Assembly: GCA_035291705.1 (NCBI GenBank)
Contig: DATDRM010000191.1
Span: forward strand, 1 to 18,339
Reading direction: 5' to 3'
Source: DATDRM01 sp035291705
GTDB taxonomy: Bacteria > Chloroflexota > Anaerolineae > Anaerolineales > UBA4823
DNA: 18,339 bases
The notes beneath the pieces are model-generated. The model made no database searches, was not told where the DNA came from, and saw nothing but the letters and a program-made list of their open reading frames with translations. Positions 6,335 to 12,917 of the stretch are shown piece by piece (the first letter of the stretch is position 1; the number at the start of each line of letters is the position of its first letter). The position numbers and the translations under genes are program-made.

Positions 6335-6880
6335 TCAAGATTCGATCTTCGAATGATCGAGCATTCGAAAAGCGGACTCGACGTCTGGGGCAAAGAGCAA
6401 CCAACGACGGTGCCGCTCAGTGACATATGAACTTTGTTGATCTATGAAAAGGTCGAAGACAGCCCGCCAACCAGGGCCGATCAGGATCAGCGGGCGTGGG
6501 GAGAGTGCCCCGGTTTGCAATGAAGACCACATTACCGCGATCTCAGCCAGGGTACCGATCCCACCAGGTAAAGCCAGGGCAGCATCGCAATTTTCGATCA
6601 GGGCAGACAGGCGCTGCTGGATGGTAACGAAGCGTTGTTCCTCTTGAACCCAAGGATTTGGGCTTACCGGACGCCAGGCCTCGATCTGCTCGCAGGTAAC
6701 CCCGATCACATGCCCACCGCTTTCCGCTACCCCGCGGGAAACCGCTTCCATGGTGCCGATATACCCCCCAGTCAGCACAGTGTGCCCGGCTGAGCCGATC
6801 AGTCTGCCCAACCGCAAGGCTTCCTCGTAAGCTGGTTCGCCTGGCTTGGGCTCTGCCCCACCGAAAACGGTGACGCGCAT
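6335..6880 (-). CDS. LOG-family (TIGR00725-like) nucleotide-binding protein
   Basis: The 181-aa product is a single Rossmann-like domain of the LOG/lysine-decarboxylase-like superfamily. The diagnostic PGGxGTxxE motif is present as PGGIGTLAE (residues 105-113), with the upstream glycine loop TGGYIGTMEAVSRG (37-50) that binds the nucleotide phosphate. Characterised relatives hydrolyse the N-glycosidic bond of nucleoside 5'-monophosphates, giving base and ribose 5-phosphate. The substrate here is unknown, and lysine decarboxylase activity is not expected. The ATG at 6880 has GGAGGGG about 9 nt upstream and begins 3 nt after the MazG-like stop codon, so the two are almost surely co-translated from one mRNA. 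Length and motif fit the family well. It may be a cytokinin-type phosphoribohydrolase or only a nucleotide sensor. Confidence 0.85.
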   Translation of the reverse strand: MRVTVFGGAEPKPGEPAYEEALRLGRLIGSAGHTVLTGGYIGTMEAVSRGVAESGGHVIGVTCEQIEAWRPVSPNPWVQEEQRFVTIQQRLSALIENCDAALALPGGIGTLAEIAVMWSSLQTGALSPRPLILIGPGWRAVFDLFIDQQSSYVTERHRRWLLFAPDVESAFRMLDHSKIES

Positions 6881-6883
6881 CTT

Positions 6884-7192
6884 TTATTTCCCCTCCCACC
6901 TGCGCCCGTAATTGCGCCTTAGTTTCAAGAGGATAGCTTGCTCCAGATCGATCCCGGCCAGGCTGGCCAGCTGCAGCAAATATAACGCCACATCGGCCAG
7001 CTCATCGCCCAGCTCTTCTGGGTCAGGGGATTCATCTGCCCATTGGAAATGCTCCAGCACCTCCCCCGCCTCCAGGGTGAGGGATATTGCTAGATTCCGC
7101 AAGGTTTGCGGGCGCGGGCTGTCGTCCGCGTACCACCCTTGCGAGCTCACAAAGTGGTGCATCTCTTGGGTAAGTTCTTTAAGATCCATCAT
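6884..7192 (-). CDS. MazG-like nucleotide pyrophosphohydrolase
   Basis: The 102-aa product matches the short RS21-C6/dCTPase-like branch of the all-alpha NTP pyrophosphatases, which hydrolyse (d)NTPs to the monophosphate and pyrophosphate with magnesium. The metal-binding ExxE and ExxD pairs are visible: Glu41 and Glu44 in LEAGEVLEHFQW, and Glu64 and Asp67 in DELADVALYLLQL. The conserved FQW tryptophan is present. Two ATG codons stand in tandem (7192, 7189) without a clear Shine-Dalgarno sequence. The start overlaps the end of the upstream 74-aa gene by 14 nt, indicating translational coupling. The LOG-family gene starts 3 nt downstream. A house-cleaning role against non-canonical or methylated nucleotides is likely from the family. 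The exact base is unknown. Confidence 0.88.
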   Translation of the reverse strand: MMDLKELTQEMHHFVSSQGWYADDSPRPQTLRNLAISLTLEAGEVLEHFQWADESPDPEELGDELADVALYLLQLASLAGIDLEQAILLKLRRNYGRRWEGK

Positions 7193-7403
7193 AAGTTGCT
7201 CGTTTCAACGCCTCCAGCGCGACCTGAGCGGAGAAACGCTGTTCGGGATGCCAGCCCGCTTCATTCGCCATGCGTTCAAGGTGGGCCAACACCGCCTTTT
7301 TTCCCATCTCGTCCAGGCTGGCATAGGCTGCCCGGACCTGCTCCGGCTGGCGGGAAAGCAACCCATCCCACAGTGTTTCCAGGGAATCGCCCGGCTCGTC
7401 CAT
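7179..7403 (-). CDS. Small hypothetical protein, first gene of the MazG-LOG operon
   Basis: I do not recognise a named family. The 74-aa product is acidic at the N-terminus and helical, with the segments LLSRQPEQVRAAYASLDEMG, AVLAHLERMANEAGWHPEQR and SAQVALEALKRA. It has no cysteine, signal peptide or membrane segment. It is likely real because it is coupled to the MazG-like gene by a 14-nt overlap and has a well-placed -10 box. The ATG at 7403 is preferred. A TTG two codons upstream (7409) is also in frame. TATAAT at 7417-7412 would start transcription about 1-2 nt before the ATG, so the mRNA may be leaderless. It may be an accessory or regulatory partner of the MazG-like enzyme, though nothing in the sequence proves this. 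Confidence 0.7.
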   Translation of the reverse strand: MDEPGDSLETLWDGLLSRQPEQVRAAYASLDEMGKKAVLAHLERMANEAGWHPEQRFSAQVALEALKRATYDGS

Positions 7404-7411
7404 ATCCAATT

Positions 7412-7417
7412 ATTATA
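7412..7417 (-). promoter_or_regulatory. -10 box giving a probably leaderless transcript
   Basis: TATAAT on the minus strand ends 8 bases before the ATG at 7403, so the start point near 7405 would leave almost no leader. A weak TTGTAA lies 19 nt upstream as a possible -35 and overlaps the palindrome at 7429-7443. No Shine-Dalgarno sequence precedes the ATG, which agrees with leaderless translation. Confidence 0.45.
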
Positions 7418-7428
7418 TTCTGATTTCA

Positions 7429-7443
7429 ATTGTAGATTACAAT
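7429..7443. promoter_or_regulatory. Palindrome in the divergent gap, candidate operator
   Basis: ATTGTA-GAT-TACAAT is a perfect 6-3-6 inverted repeat near the middle of the 109-bp gap between the two divergent blocks. It contains TACAAT, a -10-like hexamer, on both strands, and overlaps the possible -35 of the minus-strand operon. It could be an operator that controls both directions. The plus-strand promoter itself is not clear to me. Confidence 0.45.
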
Positions 7444-7481
7444 AATGCTTAGCGCAACTATTGCATCCGCCTCAAAGTACG

Positions 7482-7509
7482 TTTCACGATTCACGTTTCA
7501 CACTTCACA
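7482..7509 (+). repeat. Degenerate heptamer tandem repeat before the DHH-CBS-nucleotidyltransferase
   Basis: Four consecutive 7-mers TTTCACG, ATTCACG, TTTCACA and CTTCACA end 3 bases before the ATG at 7513, in the place where a Shine-Dalgarno sequence would be. The consensus NTTCACR is shared with the repeat at 6271-6298 upstream of the HEAT-like gene. Confidence 0.75.
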
Positions 7510-7512
7510 CTC

Positions 7513-10188
7513 ATGCATATCATCCTCACCCACGAACAAGCTGACTTTGACGCCCTGGCTTCATTGCTGGGTGCTCACCTGGTGGACGAAACCTCCGTTC
7601 CGGTCCTACCGCGGCGGATGAATCGCAATGTGCGTGCTTTCATTACCCTATATGGCGTAGAGCTACCCTTCATTGACCCACGTGACCTGCCCAACCGACC
7701 AGTAGGGCAGGTTACCCTGGTAGATACACAGTCGATGATCAGCGTCAAAGGCATGGGACCAAAGACAAAAGTCCAGGTGATCGACCACCACCCGGCGCGA
7801 GAAGGGTTGCCGCCGAATTGGGAGATCACCACCGATGACACGGGAGCCACCGCCACACTGTTCGTGGAAGTGCTGCGTGAGCGCGATAACCTGCTGAGCA
7901 CCGTTGCGGCGACTCTACTGCTGCTCGGAATCTACGAAGACACCGGTTCACTGACCTACACGCGTACCTCTGCGCGTGACCTGAGCGCGGCGGCCTTCCT
8001 GCTGGAACGCGGCGCCAGCCTGGAGATCGCCACTGACTTCCTCAACCATCCACTTTCCCCAGGACAACAGGCCTTGTACAACCGCATGCGGGCCAACGCC
8101 AGAAGCCACAACGTGCATGGGCACATCGTTATCCTGGCCTGTGGTGATGCCCAAGAAGTAGATGAAGAGCTTTCCACAGTGGCGCACAAGATGCGCGATT
8201 TGCTCGACCCAGACGCGCTCTTCCTGCTGGCCAATACACGCGGCGGTGTGCAGTTGATCGCCCGCTCCACCAGCGACCACATCGATGTGGCCCAGATTAC
8301 CGAACACTTCGGCGGTGGCGGCCATGAGCGGGCTGCCGCCAGTCTGATCAAGGATCGTGAGCTCGAAAGCGTTTGCCAGGAGCTGCTCACCATCCTACCC
8401 CGCTACATCCATCCCGCGATCACCGTTGCCCAGTTTATGTCCGGCGGCCCACAGCTGCTCTCTCCCGAGACGCCAGTCGAGGAGGCCGCCCAGCGCATGT
8501 TACGCTACGGCTACGAAGGATATCCAGTTGTGCAAGAAGGAAAGGTAGTCGGTTTACTCAACCGCCGCGCCGTAGACCGCGCCCTCGCCCACAAGCTCAA
8601 ATTAACAGCCGCCAGTTTGATGGAAGCCGGAGAGGTCAGCGTGCGTCCCGAAGACTCGATCGAACATCTGCAACGCCTGATGACCGAAACCGGCTGGGGG
8701 CAGGTGCCAGTCGTGCACGCTGAGACCGGGCAAATTGTTGGCATCGTCACCCGCACCGATCTGCTTAAGACTCTGGCGAGTGCGCAGCGCATACCCGGCC
8801 GGCAGAACCTAGCTGACCGGCTGGAAAATGCCTTGCCAGCTGCCCGCTTATCTCTGCTTAAAGCGATCGCCCGCGCCGCCCACGATCAGCACTCTGCCCT
8901 TTTTATCGTCGGTGGGTTTGTGCGCGACCTGCTACTCGATCGCCCCAGCCAGGACTTCGACCTGGTCGTCGAAGGGGATGCCATCGAACTTGCCCGTGGC
9001 TTGGCAGGCGTGTATGGTGGACGGGTCACGAGTCACTCCCGCTTTGGCACTGCAAAATGGCATATCGCCGGGATCCGTCCTGACCTGGTTGAAACACTTA
9101 AAAAGGTTAGTGAAACCCAATTCGCAAACGGCAAATCCCAACGGGCAACGTTTAATTTCAATATCACCGACCTTCCTGAGTTTGTGGATCTGATCACCGC
9201 CCGCACCGAATTCTATACCCACCCCACCGCGCTGCCGACAGTCGAACGCGGCAGCATCAAGCTCGACCTGCACCGCCGCGACTTCACCATCAACACCCTG
9301 GCATTGCGGCTCGATGGCTATCACTACGGCGAACTCCACGATTACTGGGGCGGGTTGAACGATCTCCGCAGCGGCTTCGTGCGCGCCTTACACTCCTTGT
9401 CTTTTATCGATGATCCCACCCGCATGCTGCGAGCGGTTCGATTCGAACAACGTTTCGCTTTCCAGATCGAGGAACGCACATTGGAGTTGATCCAGGAAGC
9501 TCGCTCTCTCCTGGAGCGTGTCTCCGGCGACCGTATCCGCCACGAACTCGACCACATTTTGCAGGAAGACCGAGCTTGCCTTATCCTGGCGCGGTTACAC
9601 GATCTGGACTTATTGACTGCTATCCATCCCGACCTGGTTTGGGATGATTGGCTCGCAGTGCATATTCAGAATCTGACACAAGCTAAACCTGGACCAGAAT
9701 GGGATTTAAAAGATGAGAATGGGACTTGGCTAACACCAAGCCTGACATACATCCTGTGGCTGATCCGCCTGCCCACCGCCCGCGCCCACAGTTTGATCTC
9801 CCGCCTGAAGCTCTCGCGTACCCTGGGTGAGGTGGGACTTGCCGCTCGCCGGCTGTGGCGCGACATGCCTTCTTTAGCGGAAGTCACCCCGAGCCAGGTC
9901 GTAACCCGGTTGGAGAGCCTACCGCCACTGGCGTTGTATGCTAACTACCTGGCATGTGCAGACCCCTTCTTGAAGCAAGTCTTACTGGATTACGTCACCC
10001 GTTGGCGGAATGTCTCGCCCACCATCGATGGAAACATTCTTCGCGCCCGCGGTCTGCCGCCTGGTCCACGCTATCGCCAGATCCTGGCGGCTTTGCGCGC
10101 CGCCTGGCTTGACGGTAAAATCGAAACCGTAGAACAGGAGACAGCTTTATTGGAGGAGATCATAAAAACACAAGGGATAAGGGATTAG
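7513..10188 (+). CDS. DHH-DHHA1-CBS-CBS-tRNA nucleotidyltransferase fusion
   Basis: This 891-aa protein joins a phosphoesterase, a sensor and a class II tRNA nucleotidyltransferase/poly(A) polymerase. Residues 1-180 are a DHH domain (THEQADFDALAS at 6-17, DTQS at 71-74, DHHP at 91-94, EDTGSLTYT at 142-150). DHHA1 follows, with FGGGGHERAAAS at 266-277. Two CBS domains cover about 303-360 and 367-423. The nucleotidyltransferase head starts near 450, with FIVGGFVRDLLLDRPSQDFD. Its metal-binding pair is Asp481 and Asp483. LHRRDFTIN (586-594) and DPTRMLRAVRF (634-644) are tRNA nucleotidyltransferase motifs. The architecture is known in cyanobacteria, Aquifex and Chloroflexota. Whether it adds CCA, only A, or poly(A) cannot be told from sequence alone. 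Residues about 519-555 look like an insertion. The start is fixed by the DHH motif although no Shine-Dalgarno sequence precedes it. Confidence 0.93.
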   Translation: MHIILTHEQADFDALASLLGAHLVDETSVPVLPRRMNRNVRAFITLYGVELPFIDPRDLPNRPVGQVTLVDTQSMISVKGMGPKTKVQVIDHHPAREGLPPNWEITTDDTGATATLFVEVLRERDNLLSTVAATLLLLGIYEDTGSLTYTRTSARDLSAAAFLLERGASLEIATDFLNHPLSPGQQALYNRMRANARSHNVHGHIVILACGDAQEVDEELSTVAHKMRDLLDPDALFLLANTRGGVQLIARSTSDHIDVAQITEHFGGGGHERAAASLIKDRELESVCQELLTILPRYIHPAITVAQFMSGGPQLLSPETPVEEAAQRMLRYGYEGYPVVQEGKVVGLLNRRAVDRALAHKLKLTAASLMEAGEVSVRPEDSIEHLQRLMTETGWGQVPVVHAETGQIVGIVTRTDLLKTLASAQRIPGRQNLADRLENALPAARLSLLKAIARAAHDQHSALFIVGGFVRDLLLDRPSQDFDLVVEGDAIELARGLAGVYGGRVTSHSRFGTAKWHIAGIRPDLVETLKKVSETQFANGKSQRATFNFNITDLPEFVDLITARTEFYTHPTALPTVERGSIKLDLHRRDFTINTLALRLDGYHYGELHDYWGGLNDLRSGFVRALHSLSFIDDPTRMLRAVRFEQRFAFQIEERTLELIQEARSLLERVSGDRIRHELDHILQEDRACLILARLHDLDLLTAIHPDLVWDDWLAVHIQNLTQAKPGPEWDLKDENGTWLTPSLTYILWLIRLPTARAHSLISRLKLSRTLGEVGLAARRLWRDMPSLAEVTPSQVVTRLESLPPLALYANYLACADPFLKQVLLDYVTRWRNVSPTIDGNILRARGLPPGPRYRQILAALRAAWLDGKIETVEQETALLEEIIKTQGIRD
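9123..9150 (+). repeat. Degenerate heptamer repeat inside the nucleotidyltransferase gene
   Basis: Four consecutive 7-mers CGCAAAC, GGCAAAT, CCCAACG and GGCAACG share an NNCAAMN pattern. They fall in the stretch encoding about residues 519-555, which I do not expect between the FGTAKW and FVDLITARTEFYTHP segments of this family. The heptamer phase continues for 28 bases without a frameshift (28 nt repeat within an in-frame insertion). Confidence 0.45.
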
Positions 10189-10228
10189 AGAAGAATACAC
10201 TAACCACCTTATTCCCTTATCCCTTTTT
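10172..10228 (+). terminator. Long-stem hairpin spanning the end of the nucleotidyltransferase gene
   Basis: AAGGGATAAGGGA (10172-10184) and TCCCTTATCCCTT (10213-10225) are perfect 13-nt complements with a 28-nt loop, followed by TTT (five T in all from 10224). The left arm lies in the last codons of the CDS and the stop TAG is just inside the loop. The arms consist of heptamers (AAGGGAT twice on the left). It may act as a terminator or a 3'-end stabiliser between this gene and the GNAT gene. The large loop makes termination uncertain. Confidence 0.5.
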
Positions 10229-10235
10229 CCCTTTC
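10208..10235 (+). repeat. Pyrimidine-rich heptamer tandem repeat before the GNAT gene
   Basis: Consecutive 7-mers CTTATTC, CCTTATC, CCTTTTT and CCCTTTC end 4 bases before the ATG at 10240, again in the Shine-Dalgarno position. This is the same period and placement as the repeats at 6271-6298 and 7482-7509, with a different unit. Confidence 0.55.
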
Positions 10236-10239
10236 CCCA

Positions 10240-10755
10240 ATGGTTACTTTCCCCTTGCTTTATCAGACTCACATCCGCCTAGCCACCCGGGAGGATTTGT
10301 CCGCCCTGGAGTGGGACGGTGAGTTCACTCACTTTCGGCGCCTGTTTGCCGAGGCTTACCGCTACACAGAAACGGGCGAGGCGGTGATGTGGGTCGCCGA
10401 ACTGCCTGAAACAGGGATCATCGGTCAGCTTTTCGTCCAAATAGAAAGTTTGAATACCGCCCTGGCAGACGGTCGCACGCGTGCCTACATCTACGGCTTC
10501 CGGGTTCGTCCAGCTTATCGAGGGGCAGGGGTGGGAAGCCGTCTGCTGCAGACCGCCGAGGCCGATCTGGCGCGCCGAGGTTTTCGATTGATCTGCCTGA
10601 ACGTTGCTCGCGTCAACCAGGGCGCCCGCCGCCTGTACGAGCGCTTCGGCTACCGGGTCGTCGCCGCAGAGCCCGGCGTCTGGTCTTACCTGGACGAGCA
10701 AGGCCGTCGTCGCCAGGTCAATGAGCCCGCCTGGCGTATGGAAAAAGGACTCTAA
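10240..10755 (+). CDS. GNAT-family N-acetyltransferase
   Basis: The 171-aa protein belongs to the Gcn5-related acetyltransferases, which move an acetyl group from acetyl-CoA to an amine. The CoA pyrophosphate-binding motif A is clear as VRPAYRGAGVGSRLLQ (about residues 88-103), with the R/QxxGxG/A core RGAGVG. It is preceded by the beta-strand AYIYGFRV and followed by the LNVARVNQGARRLYERFGYR motif B, which holds the conserved tyrosine in YERFGY. The substrate cannot be read from sequence. The ATG at 10240 has no Shine-Dalgarno sequence, only a pyrimidine-rich repeat, and no better in-frame start exists before the first strand (IRLATREDL). It lies 51 bp after the nucleotidyltransferase gene and 166 bp before nusA, whose promoter begins directly after its stop codon. 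Confidence 0.9.
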   Translation: MVTFPLLYQTHIRLATREDLSALEWDGEFTHFRRLFAEAYRYTETGEAVMWVAELPETGIIGQLFVQIESLNTALADGRTRAYIYGFRVRPAYRGAGVGSRLLQTAEADLARRGFRLICLNVARVNQGARRLYERFGYRVVAAEPGVWSYLDEQGRRRQVNEPAWRMEKGL

Positions 10756-10762
10756 TTCAACC

Positions 10763-10791
10763 TTGCACCTCTCCCATTTCTATGTTAAAAT
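10763..10791 (+). promoter_or_regulatory. Candidate promoter of the nusA operon
   Basis: TTGCAC (10763-10768) is followed after 17 nt by TAAAAT (10786-10791, 5 of 6 matches) with a TGn extension directly in front (TGT at 10783-10785). The start would be near 10798, giving a leader of about 124 nt. The weak -35 is offset by the extended -10. Confidence 0.55.
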
Positions 10792-10818
10792 CTACGCTGT
10801 AGAGGGGTGGTGGCGATA

Positions 10819-10871
10819 TAGGCTTCTCCGAAAAGTGGGAACAACCCACTTTTCTTTACATATAAAGCCTG
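10819..10871 (+). promoter_or_regulatory. Structured leader RNA of the nusA operon
   Basis: A perfect 10-bp stem is formed by GAAAAGTGGG (10830-10839) and CCCACTTTTC (10845-10854) with the loop AACAA. A second outer pairing, AGGCTT (10820-10825) with AAGCCT (10865-10870), encloses it. CUUU follows the inner stem, so it could terminate transcription in part. From memory, GUGGG/CCCAC hairpins with U-rich tails often occur at the head of rimP-nusA operons in Firmicutes, so this is probably the operon's own regulatory leader. It lies about 50 nt before the nusA start. Confidence 0.6.
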
Positions 10872-10921
10872 TTAGCCAGACCCAATGGTGAGCGTTTTAT
10901 TCATTTGGAGAAATAGCACGC

Positions 10922-12913
10922 ATGAAGAACGAGTTTACTCTGGCATTTAATGAGGTCCTGGAAGAAAAACAGCTTCCCCGGGAAGTGATTATGGAAGCCC
11001 TGGAAGCTGCGATGGCCTCCGCCTACCGGCGGGCTGTGAACGCCTCCAACGCCCAGCACGTTGAAGCCAAAATCGATCCAGAGACCGGTAAAGTGAACGT
11101 CTATGCCGAGAAAGAAGTGGTGGAAGTTGTTCAAGACTCGCGCACAGAAGTTTCCTTAGACGATGCTTTAATAGTGGACAAAGAGGCCAAACTGGGCGGA
11201 ATGGTGATCGTCGAAACCACGCCACAAGATTTTGGACGGGTGGCCGCCCAGACCGCCCGGCAAGTCATCCAACAACGCATCCGCGAGGCCGAGCGAGATG
11301 CCCAATTGAACTACTTCAACAAGCAGCTTGGCGAAATCGTCAGCGGCGTTGTCCAGGCGATCAGCTCGCAAGCCGTCACCCTGGGATTGGACATGAAGGC
11401 GGAAGGTATAATGCCGCGCAACCAACAAATTGGTGGCGAGCGCTTCCGCTTGCATGACCGTGTGCGTGCCTTGCTAGCCGAACTCAAATCCACCCCCCGC
11501 GGCCCACAACTCGTGCTTTCGCGCGCTCACCGGAACTTTCTCCGCCGCTTGCTGGAAAACGAAGTGCCTGAAATTTACCACGGCCTGGTAGAGATCCGCT
11601 CAATCGCCCGGGAACCGGGACAACGTTCCAAAGTCGCCGTGGCTGCCCTCCAGGCGGGCGTCGATCCAGTGGGGGCCTGCGTCGGCATTCGCGGCGTACG
11701 CATCCAGGCTATTGTGCGCGAACTGAACGATGAGAAAATCGACGTAATCGAATGGAACCCGGACCCCGCCGCTTACATTGCCAAGGCCCTCAGCCCCGCG
11801 CGAGTAAACGGCGTCTACCTCAACGAACATGCCCGCGGCACCAAAACAGCGACCGTTGTGGTTCCAGAAGACCAACTCAGCCTGGCGATCGGCCGGGACG
11901 GGCAGAACGCCCGCCTGGCGGCCAAGCTGACATCCTGGCGGATTGACATTAAGAGCCTACCAGAGGCTACATCCGACGCGTTGCACAAACTAAAGACCGA
12001 TCCCGAATACGCAATACTGGCCGAAAAAGAAGCCGGCTTGTTCACGCAGGTTGAAACCGTCCTGGCCAAGAAAAGCGAAGGGCGGCCGGTTACTCCCGAA
12101 GAATACGCGTTGCTCAGCCAGTTCGTCGATCGCGTCGAACGAGGCATCATCAGCCAGCGTCAAACGGAGAAGAAGGTCGAAAAAGATCGCCGGGATGCGA
12201 TCATTGCCACCCTCCCTCCCCAGGCATTTGAGATGCAATTGGAAGACCTGAGCTTACCAGAGCGGGTTAATACGCTGCTCAGCGAAGCCGGTTACAACAC
12301 GGTCGGGGATCTCATGTTGCAGATCCAGTTAGACGCTGACTCCATCCTCGGCTTAAACGGCATTGGGCCAAAAACCATGCAGGAAATCGATGCTGAATTG
12401 GCCAAGTTGTCCTTCCCAGAAGCTCCAGTCGAGGTGGAAGGCGAAGTGCTCGCTCCAGAGGAGGTTGAGGCTGTCGAGGAGGAGATTCAACCTGTGATTG
12501 AGATCCCGGCTGAGATCGTCATGGCTGAGCCAGCCGAGGCCGAATTAGTCACCGCACCGATCGCTGAGGAAATCCCAGTCGCAGAAGCGGAGGAGCCAGA
12601 AATCCTCGAGGCAATCCCGCTGGCCGAAGCAGACGTAGAGCAAGTCTCCGAAGCGGAACCGGTCAGCCCAGCAGAGATAGGAGAGGAGTTGCCCTCTTCC
12701 CTGGATGAGCTCTTCACTCTCAAACCAGAGGTGTTCGATGTCAACCTGCTGGAGATAGAGGAAGACGAGGAAGGTGAGGAAGGCGATCGCAAGAAGAAGA
12801 AGAAGAAAAAGAAGTACGTTGAGATGGAATATGACCCAGACAAGGACGTCGTCATCGTCAAGCGTAAACGCAAACGCGGCGTTGCTGGCTGGGAAGACGA
12901 TTGGAATTTATAG
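10922..12913 (+). CDS. nusA: Transcription termination/antitermination factor NusA, long form
   Basis: NusA binds RNA polymerase and nascent RNA and controls pausing, termination and antitermination. The 663-aa product has the N-terminal polymerase-binding domain (1-125), S1 (about 135-200), KH1 (about 235-295, with VGACVGIRGVRIQAI at 250-264) and KH2 (about 310-345, VPEDQLSLAIGRDGQNARLA). A helical segment (360-435) comes next, then a helix-hairpin-helix module (441-496, with GLNGIGPKTMQEID) like the acidic repeats of E. coli NusA or the alpha CTD. The tail is special: residues 500-620 are Glu/Ala/Pro/Val-rich, then eight lysines in a row (624-631), a VEMEYDPDKDVVIVKRKRKRG segment and a final GWEDDWNL. 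The ATG has GGAG 11 nt upstream. nusA follows a structured leader directly, with no rimP between. Confidence 0.95.
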   Translation: MKNEFTLAFNEVLEEKQLPREVIMEALEAAMASAYRRAVNASNAQHVEAKIDPETGKVNVYAEKEVVEVVQDSRTEVSLDDALIVDKEAKLGGMVIVETTPQDFGRVAAQTARQVIQQRIREAERDAQLNYFNKQLGEIVSGVVQAISSQAVTLGLDMKAEGIMPRNQQIGGERFRLHDRVRALLAELKSTPRGPQLVLSRAHRNFLRRLLENEVPEIYHGLVEIRSIAREPGQRSKVAVAALQAGVDPVGACVGIRGVRIQAIVRELNDEKIDVIEWNPDPAAYIAKALSPARVNGVYLNEHARGTKTATVVVPEDQLSLAIGRDGQNARLAAKLTSWRIDIKSLPEATSDALHKLKTDPEYAILAEKEAGLFTQVETVLAKKSEGRPVTPEEYALLSQFVDRVERGIISQRQTEKKVEKDRRDAIIATLPPQAFEMQLEDLSLPERVNTLLSEAGYNTVGDLMLQIQLDADSILGLNGIGPKTMQEIDAELAKLSFPEAPVEVEGEVLAPEEVEAVEEEIQPVIEIPAEIVMAEPAEAELVTAPIAEEIPVAEAEEPEILEAIPLAEADVEQVSEAEPVSPAEIGEELPSSLDELFTLKPEVFDVNLLEIEEDEEGEEGDRKKKKKKKKYVEMEYDPDKDVVIVKRKRKRGVAGWEDDWNL

Positions 12914-12917
12914 GATC

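Noticed and set aside
6258..6404. N-terminal extension of the HEAT-like protein to position 6404
   Set aside because: The added 49 residues translate the end of the LOG gene out of frame and then the heptamer repeat. The composition (SHLLRIPHHPSHFTFHASF) is not protein-like, so the ATG at 6257 was chosen.
10922..11455. Open frames antisense to nusA
   Set aside because: They are shadows of the nusA codon pattern without ribosome-binding sites or family resemblance.
12789..12815. Run of AAG/AAA lysine codons in nusA as a programmed frameshift site
   Set aside because: The run is mostly AAG, the heptamer is GAAAAAG and not AAAAAAG, and the frame continues to a plausible conserved-looking C-terminus, so no frameshift is needed.
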